Below are positions 35,408 through 44,789 of a stretch of DNA of 64,000 nucleotides, piece by piece. The stretch is taken from the NCBI GenBank assembly GCA_035652095.1, contig DASREM010000028.1:186001-250000 (forward strand), given 5' to 3'. The notes beneath the pieces were generated by a model, which had not been told where the DNA came from, ran no database searches, and saw only the letters and a program-made list of their open reading frames with translations. Numbering within the stretch: the first letter of the stretch is position 1; each line of letters starts with the position of its first letter. A program made the position numbers and the translations under genes. The DNA is from DASREM01 sp035652095. Lineage in GTDB: Bacteria > Acidobacteriota > Terriglobia > Terriglobales > Acidobacteriaceae.

Positions 35408-38400
35408 AAATATTGCCTCAGCGCCTCACGATGCCGCGTGTACAGGAACGAAACCAGCAGCAGGGCGCTGCCGAGCACGATCAGGGTCAGGTAGCGATCG
35501 GGCGGATTGAGCCGCCACACGTCAACCAGCAGAATCTTTCCGACACATAGCAACAGCAGCCCCAGTCCGGTCAGGCGAAAGCTGCGCTCCCCCAACCGCA
35601 GGGCCAGAAGAAACACCGCGACCCCCTCGACTCCCCACGAGACCGTGACCATGCCGTGACGCATATCAAGCGCAAGCAGAATCGTGAGCAAGCTGACAGC
35701 AGCGAAGAAGAAGACTTGCTCCGGACGACGCTCGAAAGCCCGCAGCAATTTCATCAGCCTCGATTGATTGGCGCCGGCTTGCGCTCCGCGCAGCTTGAAC
35801 CCGAAGGGAAGCGCTGAAACCAGCAACACTATCGTTGCCCCTACACACAGTGCACGGCTGTCCACCAGTGGAGCAGGGAAGTACGTTCGCTGATAAAAAT
35901 TGTGTAGCACGGTGCGGAACAGGACTGCGAATACCGTCCATAGGGATTGGTGGAGGAATATACGCTGCCCTGTCCTCCACGCAATCACCAACAATGCCCC
36001 TGCCAGCGCCGCCCAGGCCGTAGCGACCCAATCGGTGGGAACCTCAAAGCGCATCAGTGCGGCGACCGTGATCATGGCCAGGTACCCGCACAGGTCTGCC
36101 GCCTTCCAGCGCCGGTCCGCAGAGTCCGAAGGGGCGCTTCGAAGCCGCTCATAGACGTAGAAGAACGCCAGCGCGATCGGGATCACAGTGTAGACGCGGG
36201 GACTGATCTCACCCGGATTGCCGTCTGCGCCCAGGTTCACAATAAAAATGCGGCAAAATCCGGCTATCAGCGCAAGATAGGCCTGCAGGCGGAGATTGAG
36301 AGAGCGCCGTCCCAGTCCGATCTCGAACAGCGCCAAACCCAGTCCGACCCATGCCACCGCCACGCTGACCGGACGAAGTTCATACCAGGCCAGGAGCGCC
36401 AGCAAGAACGATCCTGCCCAGGTGTAGGCCTGCCCAGCGAAGAAGTCCCCCTTCGTTTTCTTGGCCAGCTCAACATCAAGGGCAAAAAGCCGAGTCGCGT
36501 AGAGAAACAGTGCAACCAGCCCGATCGTCCAGACCCGCAAGCTGACGTGCGCAACGGTGCTGCTGTTCTCCAGATTCACAATTGCGACCCGCAGCAGGGT
36601 CGCGGCAAAAACAGAGTGCGCCTGGTAACGCAATTCCGCTCGATGAAACCGCTTCGCGCACAAGCTCAAGGCAAATCCGAACCCACTCCACCCGACCGCA
36701 GTCCATGCTTGCGGAAAGGCAATCCATGCGCCCGTGAAAATCATCAGCGCGCCCACATACGACAGCCAGCGCACGATTCCCCGGTCCATATGAGACTCGA
36801 AATGCTCCCTCCATCGAGCGGCAACCCAGTAGGCATTCAGGTAGAACACTGCTGCTGCTGTGGCGAAGATGAGCGCAATCCGGAAATCGGAGTGAGCATC
36901 AGCTCCATCAAATCGGATTCCGGCAACCCGCGCTGCATCGAAGCTGATCATCTGCCCCGCCGTGACCAAGGCGGCGGCCAACCCCAGGCGCCGGAAAACG
37001 ACCTCGCGAGTCCACACTCCAATCAGGATCAGCGCCTCTGCTTCTAGCAGCCATAGCACCGCGAGCCGCGTCCCTGAGAAGCGGAATGGGAATGCAGCGA
37101 TCAGCAGGACGACTCCGACCGTGCTGAGGACAATCACCGCGCTGCGTCGCCGCTTGGTGACCGGCAGTTGTGCCAACGCGACTTCCACGGCGCCAATTGC
37201 GAGCAAGGCCCAGAACGCCCACTCCGGATGCGCTGACTGGTACTTGAACAACAGCAGCAGCAGGACCGTGTTCAGCAGCGCCGCAATGGTCGAAACGCGC
37301 TCCTGCCTTGAGTCCTCCACCTGTCGAGCAACGTAGGAGCCCCGGAAGATCAGCCAGTAGGCAGTCAGAATTCCGGCGCTGGCCGCGAACTCGGGAAATG
37401 GCCTGCGGTGCCCGTTCATCGGCTGGATGATTGGACGCAGCCAGAGGTAATGATTCAAGTAGCTAGCCAGTATGCCGAAGACTTCCAGCTCAAACCACTG
37501 CATCCGGCAGCAGATCACCGCTAGCCCAGCCGCAAGCACGATGCCTGCGGCAAGGCTATAGACGGTGTCATGACTGATGGTGACGGTTGAAAACGCCAGC
37601 AGGAACGCCAGTCCGGTTACGACCTGCGATCGGTATCGCAGGGTGTGCCAGACCATGACCGCCGCAACTACCAGCATCAGCAGCAGGTCGAGCGCCTGCG
37701 AGGAGATCACATGCGCCGCCGGCACGTGATACATGGCGTAGGTCGTGAAAAAGAGCAGCGCCCATCCGCCACCGATTCCCGCTCGCGCGAGAATCCGATA
37801 GGTTTCGTTGCGCTCGAACCAGATCCCGACAAACAACAATGCCGCGCTTACTGCGAAGCCCACCAGCACCTTGCCCGCCGGTCCCAGAGTCTGTATCTGG
37901 TAGCTCACGAGGAAAGCGACGCCAATCACGAGCAGCGCGATGCCGGCTTTGTTCAGCCAGTTCCTGCCCAGCGTTTCTTCCATGCCGGGGAGCTTCTTTA
38001 CGCCGCTCCTCAGGCCTGCGAACAAGCTTTGATCAAGCTCGCGACGCGGAGGCGGAGAGGGTGGTATGAACGACGGAACCGGAACACTGGCAGGTTCAGC
38101 AGAAGGAGTGACGGGTTCTGCCGTCTGAGGCGCAGGTGTGACCCTGACATCAACCGAAGCTGGGGCTGAGACTTTCGCTTCCGACGGGGAGGTTGGGAAA
38201 ACTGTAGCTGCAGGCCTCGCAGGCTCGGGCGTCACCGAGAGCTTCTGAACGATCTGTTCGAGGTCGTAAACGCGGCGAGTCAGCTCTCGCCATACTTCGC
38301 GATCCCGTTCGCGTTCCTGTTTGCGCTTCCTGCTGTTGCGCCAGACAAGAATCCACGGACCAAACAGAAGCAGCAATACCGCGAGTCCTATCGCAAAAGC

Positions 38401-38412
38401 GATCTGTTCCAA
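35404..38412 (-). CDS. DUF2339 multi-spanning membrane protein
   Basis: About 1000 aa. No ATG exists near the N-terminus; the frame is open to a TTG at 38535. I prefer the TTG at 38412 (LEQIAFAIGLAVLLLLFG) because it opens directly into the first membrane helix, typical for the family. Next are a charged coiled region (~35-75), a Pro-rich linker (~80-140), then some two dozen hydrophobic segments to the end, beginning ETLGRNWLNKAGIALLVIGVAF. The family is large and widespread in Bacteroidota and Acidobacteriota, with unknown function. Overlaps the M48 gene by 4 bp. Confidence 0.82.
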   Translation of the reverse strand: MEQIAFAIGLAVLLLLFGPWILVWRNSRKRKQERERDREVWRELTRRVYDLEQIVQKLSVTPEPARPAATVFPTSPSEAKVSAPASVDVRVTPAPQTAEPVTPSAEPASVPVPSFIPPSPPPRRELDQSLFAGLRSGVKKLPGMEETLGRNWLNKAGIALLVIGVAFLVSYQIQTLGPAGKVLVGFAVSAALLFVGIWFERNETYRILARAGIGGGWALLFFTTYAMYHVPAAHVISSQALDLLLMLVVAAVMVWHTLRYRSQVVTGLAFLLAFSTVTISHDTVYSLAAGIVLAAGLAVICCRMQWFELEVFGILASYLNHYLWLRPIIQPMNGHRRPFPEFAASAGILTAYWLIFRGSYVARQVEDSRQERVSTIAALLNTVLLLLLFKYQSAHPEWAFWALLAIGAVEVALAQLPVTKRRRSAVIVLSTVGVVLLIAAFPFRFSGTRLAVLWLLEAEALILIGVWTREVVFRRLGLAAALVTAGQMISFDAARVAGIRFDGADAHSDFRIALIFATAAAVFYLNAYWVAARWREHFESHMDRGIVRWLSYVGALMIFTGAWIAFPQAWTAVGWSGFGFALSLCAKRFHRAELRYQAHSVFAATLLRVAIVNLENSSTVAHVSLRVWTIGLVALFLYATRLFALDVELAKKTKGDFFAGQAYTWAGSFLLALLAWYELRPVSVAVAWVGLGLALFEIGLGRRSLNLRLQAYLALIAGFCRIFIVNLGADGNPGEISPRVYTVIPIALAFFYVYERLRSAPSDSADRRWKAADLCGYLAMITVAALMRFEVPTDWVATAWAALAGALLVIAWRTGQRIFLHQSLWTVFAVLFRTVLHNFYQRTYFPAPLVDSRALCVGATIVLLVSALPFGFKLRGAQAGANQSRLMKLLRAFERRPEQVFFFAAVSLLTILLALDMRHGMVTVSWGVEGVAVFLLALRLGERSFRLTGLGLLLLCVGKILLVDVWRLNPPDRYLTLIVLGSALLLVSFLYTRHREALRQYL

Positions 38413-38695
38413 GAATCCGACCCCAAGCGCGGAAGAAACTCGACCGGATTCTACTACTCTGGGCCGCCTTTCCCTAGTCGCGTCTAAGTGCCTTGTGTGG
38501 TGACACTTACATTGCCAATGGTTACCAAAGGACAAACCCGCTGCGTGCTTCAGTTACTTGCGGGATACGTCCGTTTGCTTTTGACTAGGGATCGAGCACC
38601 ACTGATCTCCTTGCGGAGTGCCGGCTCTTAAACGCATTTCCGTTCCACTGCACGTACCGGAGAAGGGTGCAATTTGCCTAAACGGAGTACAAACG

Positions 38696-39181
38696 ATGCG
38701 TAAACTGATTGGCGTTGCAATCTTTGTTGGCCTGGTTGCGTTGGCGGGATTCGCGCAGGAGACACCGAAGCCAGAAATCTTTGGCGGTTACCAGTTCACA
38801 CACCTGGATCCGTCCTGGAATGCGAGCGGCTGGAACGGTGCGGCGACCATGTACATCAACCATTGGTTGGGAGTGACCGGCGACTTCAGCGGTGCCTATA
38901 AGTCCGGCGGCAGCTTCCATACCTACACCTTTGGACCGACCGTCTCCACTCACAAGGGAAACTTCAGCCCCTTCGTCCACGGCTTGTTCGGTGGCGCGCA
39001 TGCTTCACAGAGTGGATTCGGCGATAGCGGCTTTGCCATGATGTTCGGCGGCGGCGTGGATGCGGGCAACAAGAAATTTGCCTTCCGCATGTTCCAGGCC
39101 GATTGGGAGATCGTCCGCTTTGCCGGTTCTACCGACAAGAAGAACATTCGTATTTCCACTGGAGCCCTGCTCCGCTTCTAA
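38696..39181 (+). CDS. Small outer-membrane beta-barrel protein
   Basis: 161 aa from the ATG at 38696 (CGGAG upstream). Signal peptide (LIGVAIFVGLVALAGFAQ) then short alternating beta strands rich in Gly, Phe and Tyr (EIFGGYQFTHLD, MYINHWLGVTGDFSGAY) and a final Phe (GALLRF), as in small eight-stranded barrels. Function unknown; structural or adhesin-like. It has its own terminator. Confidence 0.8.
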   Translation: MRKLIGVAIFVGLVALAGFAQETPKPEIFGGYQFTHLDPSWNASGWNGAATMYINHWLGVTGDFSGAYKSGGSFHTYTFGPTVSTHKGNFSPFVHGLFGGAHASQSGFGDSGFAMMFGGGVDAGNKKFAFRMFQADWEIVRFAGSTDKKNIRISTGALLRF

Positions 39182-39200
39182 GCATTGTCCCGATAAAAAG

Positions 39201-39232
39201 AACAGGCGGCTTTCGGGCCGCCTGTTTTTTGT
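39201..39232 (+). terminator. Intrinsic terminator after the small barrel gene
   Basis: AACAGGCGGC (39201-39210) pairs perfectly with 39217-39226, 6-nt loop, T-run to 39230. Confidence 0.85.
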
Positions 39233-39251
39233 TTGCTTTCCTGTCTCTTCT

Positions 39252-40115
39252 CTACTTGCGACGGCAGGAAGAACTCAGGTCCGCATCGCAATGCGAGTGA
39301 AAAATGTGCGTTCCGATCAGGTAGCCCAGAGTCGATCCCACCAAAATGTCGGAGGCATAGTGTTCGCGGCCCATCCAGCGGGCAAGTGACACGGACGTGG
39401 CTGCCCCATATGCCAGCACTTGCACCCAGCGCTTCGGATACTCATGGGCGGCAACGCTGGCCATTGCCCAGGTAAACATCGGGTGCCCTGCGGGAAAGGA
39501 TGTATTGAATCCGCGATTCACGAAAAAACGGCCATTGCCCGCGGCTTCCTCAGGCCGCTCTCGGCCGAAGATGAATTGCATCGGTGTGTAAACCAGGAAA
39601 GTATTCGATAGCGTCTCTAATTCCAGTTCGCCGGTTTCTTTGGCATGCGCGTTGTCCGTCTTGATCCCGTACAGCCAAAGCGAGCCCAAGGTCGCCCCGG
39701 TTCCAATCAGGCTTACGTTGGACATGTTGCGCCAAAGATCGAGGTGGTTTGTCGGAAGGGCCCTGCTGGACTGGCGATCGGTTGCAATGAGCGCGCCAGT
39801 TGCCCCCAGGAAAATCAGGTCCCACTTGAGGTTCCGGGGTTTGAACGGAGCAAGATAGAGCTCTTTTTGATCGTTCAGGACGCGCAGCGTGCTGCGCAGA
39901 ATCAGTCCGTGCTTCTGCGGGGAGGTCGAGCCTCCCGGGGCCTCGCTGGGCGCAGTGTCGCCGCCAGGATCAGCTGACAGAAAGATGATGGGATTGCCTT
40001 GCGCTGGGGCGTCAGGAAATACCGGGCCTTGTTGGGCGCAGGCCCACGTCGTGGAGAAAATCACTACCAGCCAAATGCTGAGGGTCCGGTTGCTCCGGCG
40101 TCTATTTATGAACAA
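39252..40115 (-). CDS. Exported PAP2-family phosphatase
   Basis: About 287 aa. I choose the TTG at 40115, which opens a signal peptide (TLSIWLVVIFSTTWACAQ); the frame is open to 40298 but that region also codes for the end of FtsK. PAP2 motifs: RERPEEA, SFPAGHPMFTWA and SLARWMGREHYASDILVG, which give the vanadate-type phosphatase active site. Enzymes of this family remove phosphate from lipids such as phosphatidic acid or undecaprenyl pyrophosphate. Substrate not determinable. Confidence 0.8.
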   Translation of the reverse strand: MFINRRRSNRTLSIWLVVIFSTTWACAQQGPVFPDAPAQGNPIIFLSADPGGDTAPSEAPGGSTSPQKHGLILRSTLRVLNDQKELYLAPFKPRNLKWDLIFLGATGALIATDRQSSRALPTNHLDLWRNMSNVSLIGTGATLGSLWLYGIKTDNAHAKETGELELETLSNTFLVYTPMQFIFGRERPEEAAGNGRFFVNRGFNTSFPAGHPMFTWAMASVAAHEYPKRWVQVLAYGAATSVSLARWMGREHYASDILVGSTLGYLIGTHIFHSHCDADLSSSCRRK

Positions 40116-40212
40116 TTTGTAACCCCGTTTCGTTTCATCACAAAACGCCAGTTGGATGCGGATTTCGGCAAAGTGTCGCCTACGGTGCCGCAAAAGAAGT
40201 TTTGTCGGGAGA

Positions 40213-42579
40213 CTAACGCAGCGACTGTTCGACTTCAGTGATCCAGTCAGGACGCTTGAGGACTTCGCGTGGTTTAGGCCCGTCCGCGGCACCCACAATG
40301 CCGTCTCGCTCCATCAGGTCGATCAGGTGAGCCGCGCGGCCATAGCCGATCCGCAGCCGCCGCTGCAGCAGAGAAGTCGAGGCCTTGCCGAATTCGAGCA
40401 CCAGCCGGACCGCATCTTCGTACATGGGATCGTGCTCCTGCTCGCCGCTCTCGTCTTCCGGCCCTCCTTCTCCGGCTTCGCGCTCTTCCTTCGGCGCCTG
40501 CAGAAACTTCTCCTCATATTCCGCGGTAGCCTGGGAACGCCAGAACTCGACCACTGCAGCGATTTCCTTTTCGGTTACGAACGGCGCGTGCAGGCGGTGA
40601 ACCCGCGCGGATCCCGAGGGCAAGTACAGCATGTCGCCCTTGCCGAGGAGGGCCTCAGCACCGTTAGCATCAAGAATCGTCCGCGAGTCAACTTTGGTCG
40701 CGACACGGAACGAAACCCGCGCCGGGAAGTTCGCCTTGATCAGTCCGGTAATCACATCGACCGATGGACGTTGCGTTGCCAGCACCAGGTGGATTCCGAC
40801 GGCGCGTGCCATCTGCGCCAGGCGAGTCACCGATTCTTCCACATTTCCCGAGTCCAGCATCATCAGGTCGGCGAGTTCGTCAATGATGATGATGATGTAG
40901 GGAATCGGGCCTTCTTCGGTTCCATCCGCTCCGAACAGGCTCGGGGTCTCGTCGAACAACTTGTTGTACTGGTCAATGTTGCGAACACCTTTTTCGGCCA
41001 GAAGCTTGAGCCGCCGCTCCATCTCCCGTACCGCATTCCGCAACGCATTCGCGGCCAGTTTCGGCTCGGTGATGATAGGTGTGAACAGATGCGGGACCCC
41101 TTCATAGTTTCCAAGTTCCAGGCGCTTGGGATCAACCAGGATCAATCGCACCTGCTCGGGTGTCGACTTGTAGAGGATGGACATGATCATGGCGTTGATG
41201 GCCACGCTCTTGCCGGCTCCGGTCGAGCCTGCGATCAGCAGGTGGGGCATGCCGGCAAGGTCGGCAGTAACAATCCGACCATTGATGTCCTTGCCTAATG
41301 CCAGCGTCAACTTCGATTTTGACCCGATGAACTCGCTGGACTCGATGTTCTCGCGCAGCCAGATGATCTCGCGTTTGTGGTTCGGCACCTGGATGCCCAC
41401 CGTGGACTTGCCTGCCATACGCTCAATCAGGATGCTCTCCGCTTTCAGCGCAAGGCAAAGATCGTCGGTGAGGCTGGTGATGCGGCTGTACTTGATCCCT
41501 GCTTCCGGCTTGAACTCGAAGGTTGTGACCACTGGGCCGGGATTGATTTGCGTGATCTGTCCGCGGACATCGAATTCGGCGTATTTTTCGGTCAGAACTT
41601 GCGCCAACAGCTTGAGTTCATCGGCATCGACCGCCTGTTGTTCGTCAGCACGATGCAGCAGGCTGCTGGGTGGGAGTTTGAACCCCCCCGCCACTTTGGG
41701 AAGCGTGGTTTTCGGTTTCGAGTCAGTATCGGCGCGTTCGGTGACCTGAGGCTCAGCCTCTTGCGCCACGGCTCGCGGCTTTTCGACTGGAGGCGGCGGT
41801 AGTTCTTCTTTGTCTTCCTCCATGCGATCGATTCCGGTGCGCACCGGTTCCAGCACGCGAGGGGCTGGAACTGGCTTCGCCGGCACCAACTGAGTTGCGA
41901 TCACAGGCCTGGCGGCACGGCGTTTCTCAAGATCTTTCTGCATCTGCTGCTTCGCCCGGGCACTGCGCCAGTCCTGGTAGCGTTCCCACAAGGCAATAGC
42001 AAACGCGAATCGTGTAGGTGCCCAAAGCTTCAAAGAGGAGAACGAAAAAGCGGTCGTCAGGTAAAGCGCGACCGCTAAAACCGATGCGCAAACAATGTAA
42101 GCGCCGGCCAGGTTGAGGTAGTGGATTAAGACATCACCGACAATGCGGCCGACGAGTCCCTCAATCGGGATCGCGCCCTGCCACCGTGTTGGGCCCGGGA
42201 ACAGCGCCAGGAGCGCGGGAATGAAAACCAGCAGCCAAAGACAGCCGAGCGTCTTGGCGATGGGCGAAACAACTTTGCGCGAGCGGAACCAGCGCGCGCC
42301 CAGCACTGCCGGGAACACCGGCAGCAGAAAGGCTCCGATGCCGAAGCCCTGGAACATGAGGTCCGAAATCATCGCCCCGACCACCCCAATCCAGTTACGG
42401 GCAGCGCGTGCCGAGGTCAAGACCGAGGCGCTGTTAAGCGATGGGTCGAGCGGAGAATAAGACGCAAGCGCAAGGAAAAGGAGGAGCGCGGAGACACACA
42501 GCAGGAAACCGATCAGCTCATTGAGCCGTCGATTGCTGGTCGGGGCAAAAATCTGCGAGAAATACCTCATTCGGCGCAT
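40213..42579 (-). CDS. ftsK: DNA translocase FtsK/SpoIIIE
   Basis: 788 aa from the ATG at 42579 (a second ATG is at 42570). Four or five membrane helices (residues ~20-170), a Pro/charged linker, then the RecA-like motor: Walker A GSTGAGKSVAINAM, Walker B region IIIIDELADLMM, and QRPSVDVITGLIKANFPAR. The C-terminal winged-helix gamma domain (LLQRRLRIGYGRAAHLIDLM) reads KOPS-like sequences. FtsK pumps chromosome DNA at the division septum. Standard length for the family. Confidence 0.95.
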   Translation of the reverse strand: MRRMRYFSQIFAPTSNRRLNELIGFLLCVSALLLFLALASYSPLDPSLNSASVLTSARAARNWIGVVGAMISDLMFQGFGIGAFLLPVFPAVLGARWFRSRKVVSPIAKTLGCLWLLVFIPALLALFPGPTRWQGAIPIEGLVGRIVGDVLIHYLNLAGAYIVCASVLAVALYLTTAFSFSSLKLWAPTRFAFAIALWERYQDWRSARAKQQMQKDLEKRRAARPVIATQLVPAKPVPAPRVLEPVRTGIDRMEEDKEELPPPPVEKPRAVAQEAEPQVTERADTDSKPKTTLPKVAGGFKLPPSSLLHRADEQQAVDADELKLLAQVLTEKYAEFDVRGQITQINPGPVVTTFEFKPEAGIKYSRITSLTDDLCLALKAESILIERMAGKSTVGIQVPNHKREIIWLRENIESSEFIGSKSKLTLALGKDINGRIVTADLAGMPHLLIAGSTGAGKSVAINAMIMSILYKSTPEQVRLILVDPKRLELGNYEGVPHLFTPIITEPKLAANALRNAVREMERRLKLLAEKGVRNIDQYNKLFDETPSLFGADGTEEGPIPYIIIIIDELADLMMLDSGNVEESVTRLAQMARAVGIHLVLATQRPSVDVITGLIKANFPARVSFRVATKVDSRTILDANGAEALLGKGDMLYLPSGSARVHRLHAPFVTEKEIAAVVEFWRSQATAEYEEKFLQAPKEEREAGEGGPEDESGEQEHDPMYEDAVRLVLEFGKASTSLLQRRLRIGYGRAAHLIDLMERDGIVGAADGPKPREVLKRPDWITEVEQSLR

Positions 42580-42776
42580 TCGCACCACGCAAGGACCGAC
42601 ACCCCTGCCTGCGGTGCCAGACAACGCCAGAGCCAAGCAATTATGACAAACCGCAGGCGCGGCGACAATGTGAGAGATGACCCGCTAGCGTGCTCAGGTT
42701 GTCGAGTTGGGTTCATGAATTCAGAGTCCATAGGTACAGGCAGGTTTACAAACATGCCTTGTGCACGAGGTTCTCA

Positions 42777-43673
42777 TCAGGCGGCAAGCCGCGCCGCAAA
42801 CGCAAGCACCAGCACGCCGACAATGATGCGGTATACAGCAAACGGCGCGAATCCGCGTTGGCGCACCCACGCCATGAACCAGGCGACTGCAGCGTAAGCA
42901 ACCAGGAAAGAAATGACGAAGCCGATAGCGAGCACAATCCATCCGTGAGCATCGATCTGTGATACCCCGATCGGATTTTCCATGCCTTTGCCGCGTAGCG
43001 ATTTCAGCAGATCATATCCAGTGGCAGCCACCATGGTGGGAATCGACAGGAAGAACGAGAACTCCAACGCAGATGCGCGCGACATGCCCGCCAATTGGCC
43101 TGCAGCAATGGTTGCCATGGATCGCGAGGTTCCCGGAAAGACGGCCGACAGAATTTGACAAGCGCCGATCCATATCGCCTGGCCCATGCTCATCGTTTCC
43201 ATCTTCCAGGTGTGGATGCTGCTGTCTGAGGCGCCAGCTCCCGCGGCTTCCGCCTTAGCGTTCATCGCGTCCACAATCCACATCACCACGCCGCCAATGA
43301 ACAGCGACATGCCCATGATGTACAAGCTCTCCAGGTGCTTCCCAATGATCTTGGTGAGCAGGAATGCTGGAATGGCAGTGACCAGGAACGCGATCAGCGT
43401 GAGTCCAAGAGGATGAGTGAGCGCTGTACGATCTCCATTTTCGCCGCCCGGAAAAGTCGAGAGGAATTTAGCGATGCGGTGACGGAAATAGATCGGGAGA
43501 CACAGAATCGCGCCCAATTGAATCACGATGCTGTACATCTTCCAGTACCCATCGCTCAGACTGATATGAAGCAGGGCTTCTGAAATTCGCAGATGCGCAG
43601 TCGAACTGACGGGCAAGAACTCCGTTATACCTTCTACCACGCCCAAAATGACCGAGAGCAGGTAATCGTTCAA
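42777..43673 (-). CDS. uppP: Undecaprenyl-diphosphatase
   Basis: 298 aa from a TTG at 43673, chosen because GGGAGGAAGC lies directly upstream and the protein then begins at the usual family start (NDYLLSVILGVVEG). Motifs: EGITEFLPVSSTAHL (~15-29) and FPGTSRSM, the two active-site regions of UppP/BacA; eight membrane helices. It converts undecaprenyl pyrophosphate to the monophosphate, recycling the lipid carrier for peptidoglycan and surface glycans, and confers bacitracin tolerance. Confidence 0.93.
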   Translation of the reverse strand: MNDYLLSVILGVVEGITEFLPVSSTAHLRISEALLHISLSDGYWKMYSIVIQLGAILCLPIYFRHRIAKFLSTFPGGENGDRTALTHPLGLTLIAFLVTAIPAFLLTKIIGKHLESLYIMGMSLFIGGVVMWIVDAMNAKAEAAGAGASDSSIHTWKMETMSMGQAIWIGACQILSAVFPGTSRSMATIAAGQLAGMSRASALEFSFFLSIPTMVAATGYDLLKSLRGKGMENPIGVSQIDAHGWIVLAIGFVISFLVAYAAVAWFMAWVRQRGFAPFAVYRIIVGVLVLAFAARLAA

Positions 43674-43823
43674 GCTTCCTCCCAATAACGAAGCAAGAGT
43701 ATCGCAGAAGATTATTTCGAGAAGATGAGAAACAAGGTTCGGGGAAGGAATTTCCTGGATGCCTTCTGAGCAAGATCCCACGCTTGCGCCTCGGAAGCGT
43801 AGCGCGCTCAGTTGCAATGTTTG

Positions 43824-44789
43824 CTACGGCACAGGTCCGCCTCCCGAAGAAGAGCCGCTTTCCCCGACGCCGTACGTCGGAATCCCCTGCTGCACCAGGA
43901 ACAGCAGATCGCGCGCTCGCGTGACCCAACCGCTCTGCGCATACTGGGTCACAATCTTCTGCGCATCCGCGATCGCTTTCTCTTTTGCCTCGGCTGACTT
44001 CTTGGGTTGCGTCTCGGTTTTATAAATCTCGATCAACGCCGAGTGGCGCCATGCTGCCCGATACAGCGCCTCCGGCGCTGTCGGAGATTGCGGCCGGTCA
44101 TTCGCGTACTTCTCGTACACTTCGGCCTCTTTTGTCGGACACTTCGAGGCCGCTAGCCATTCTCCGCAAAGTTTATTATCAATCAGATGGAATGCGGCAA
44201 GATCGGCCCATTTCGTCCCCGGAAACTTCTTCATCACTTCTTTCATGTACTGTTCGTCCATTCCCTGGCGCAGGTAGGCGTCCTGCTCCTTCGCCGAAGG
44301 CCTCGCCATGACGTCGACTTTCTCCAGTTGCCAGCGGATATCGGCCGCGCGATAGGCCGCTTCCGCCGCGAGCGGAGAGTTGGGAAAGACCTGGTACACG
44401 CTGTAGTAGAGAAAAAGCGCGTCCTGTGCCGCGCCTCGCCTGCCATGGCGCTGGCTTGCTTGCTCTTCTGAGTCGGCCGCCTCGCCGAACAGAATCTGAT
44501 CGCCCTGCGGAGTGGAAGCCCCAACGATCGCTTTCCCCGGCACCCATCCCGTTATCAGCTTCTCTTCGCTGATTTTGGCCTGCACGTGCAGCCAGTCGCC
44601 AGAAGTTTCCAGGACCACCAGTTCGTGGCCTGCATCGGCCACGCCCAGTTTGGCGGAGTTCGCGTCCGGAGTGAGATGGATCGGCGACAGTCGTACCGGC
44701 GTCGCGTGCTCGTAGTCAGCGGCATAACTGAAAGAAGAAAAGAGCACTGCCATCGCGAATACTGGCAGTGCTCGTAGAGATCGAAACAT
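43824..44789 (-). CDS. Exported SH3-like and TPR-type protein
   Basis: 321 aa. Signal peptide (ALPVFAMAVLFSSFSYAA); residues ~30-90 fit a bacterial SH3-like domain (VRLSPIHLTPDANSAKLG ... SGDWLHVQAK), then helical repeats with YYSVYQVFPNSPLAAEAAYRAAD and YEKYANDRPQSPTAPEALYRAAW, resembling YbgF/BamD-type TPRs. Likely a periplasmic protein near peptidoglycan. It begins one base after the second M16 gene, so it belongs to that operon. Confidence 0.75.
   Translation of the reverse strand: MFRSLRALPVFAMAVLFSSFSYAADYEHATPVRLSPIHLTPDANSAKLGVADAGHELVVLETSGDWLHVQAKISEEKLITGWVPGKAIVGASTPQGDQILFGEAADSEEQASQRHGRRGAAQDALFLYYSVYQVFPNSPLAAEAAYRAADIRWQLEKVDVMARPSAKEQDAYLRQGMDEQYMKEVMKKFPGTKWADLAAFHLIDNKLCGEWLAASKCPTKEAEVYEKYANDRPQSPTAPEALYRAAWRHSALIEIYKTETQPKKSAEAKEKAIADAQKIVTQYAQSGWVTRARDLLFLVQQGIPTYGVGESGSSSGGGPVP

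Noticed and set aside
35947..37047. 366-aa plus-strand frame
   Set aside because: It is antisense to the DUF2339 gene, has no domain and shows a composition typical of mirrored coding DNA.
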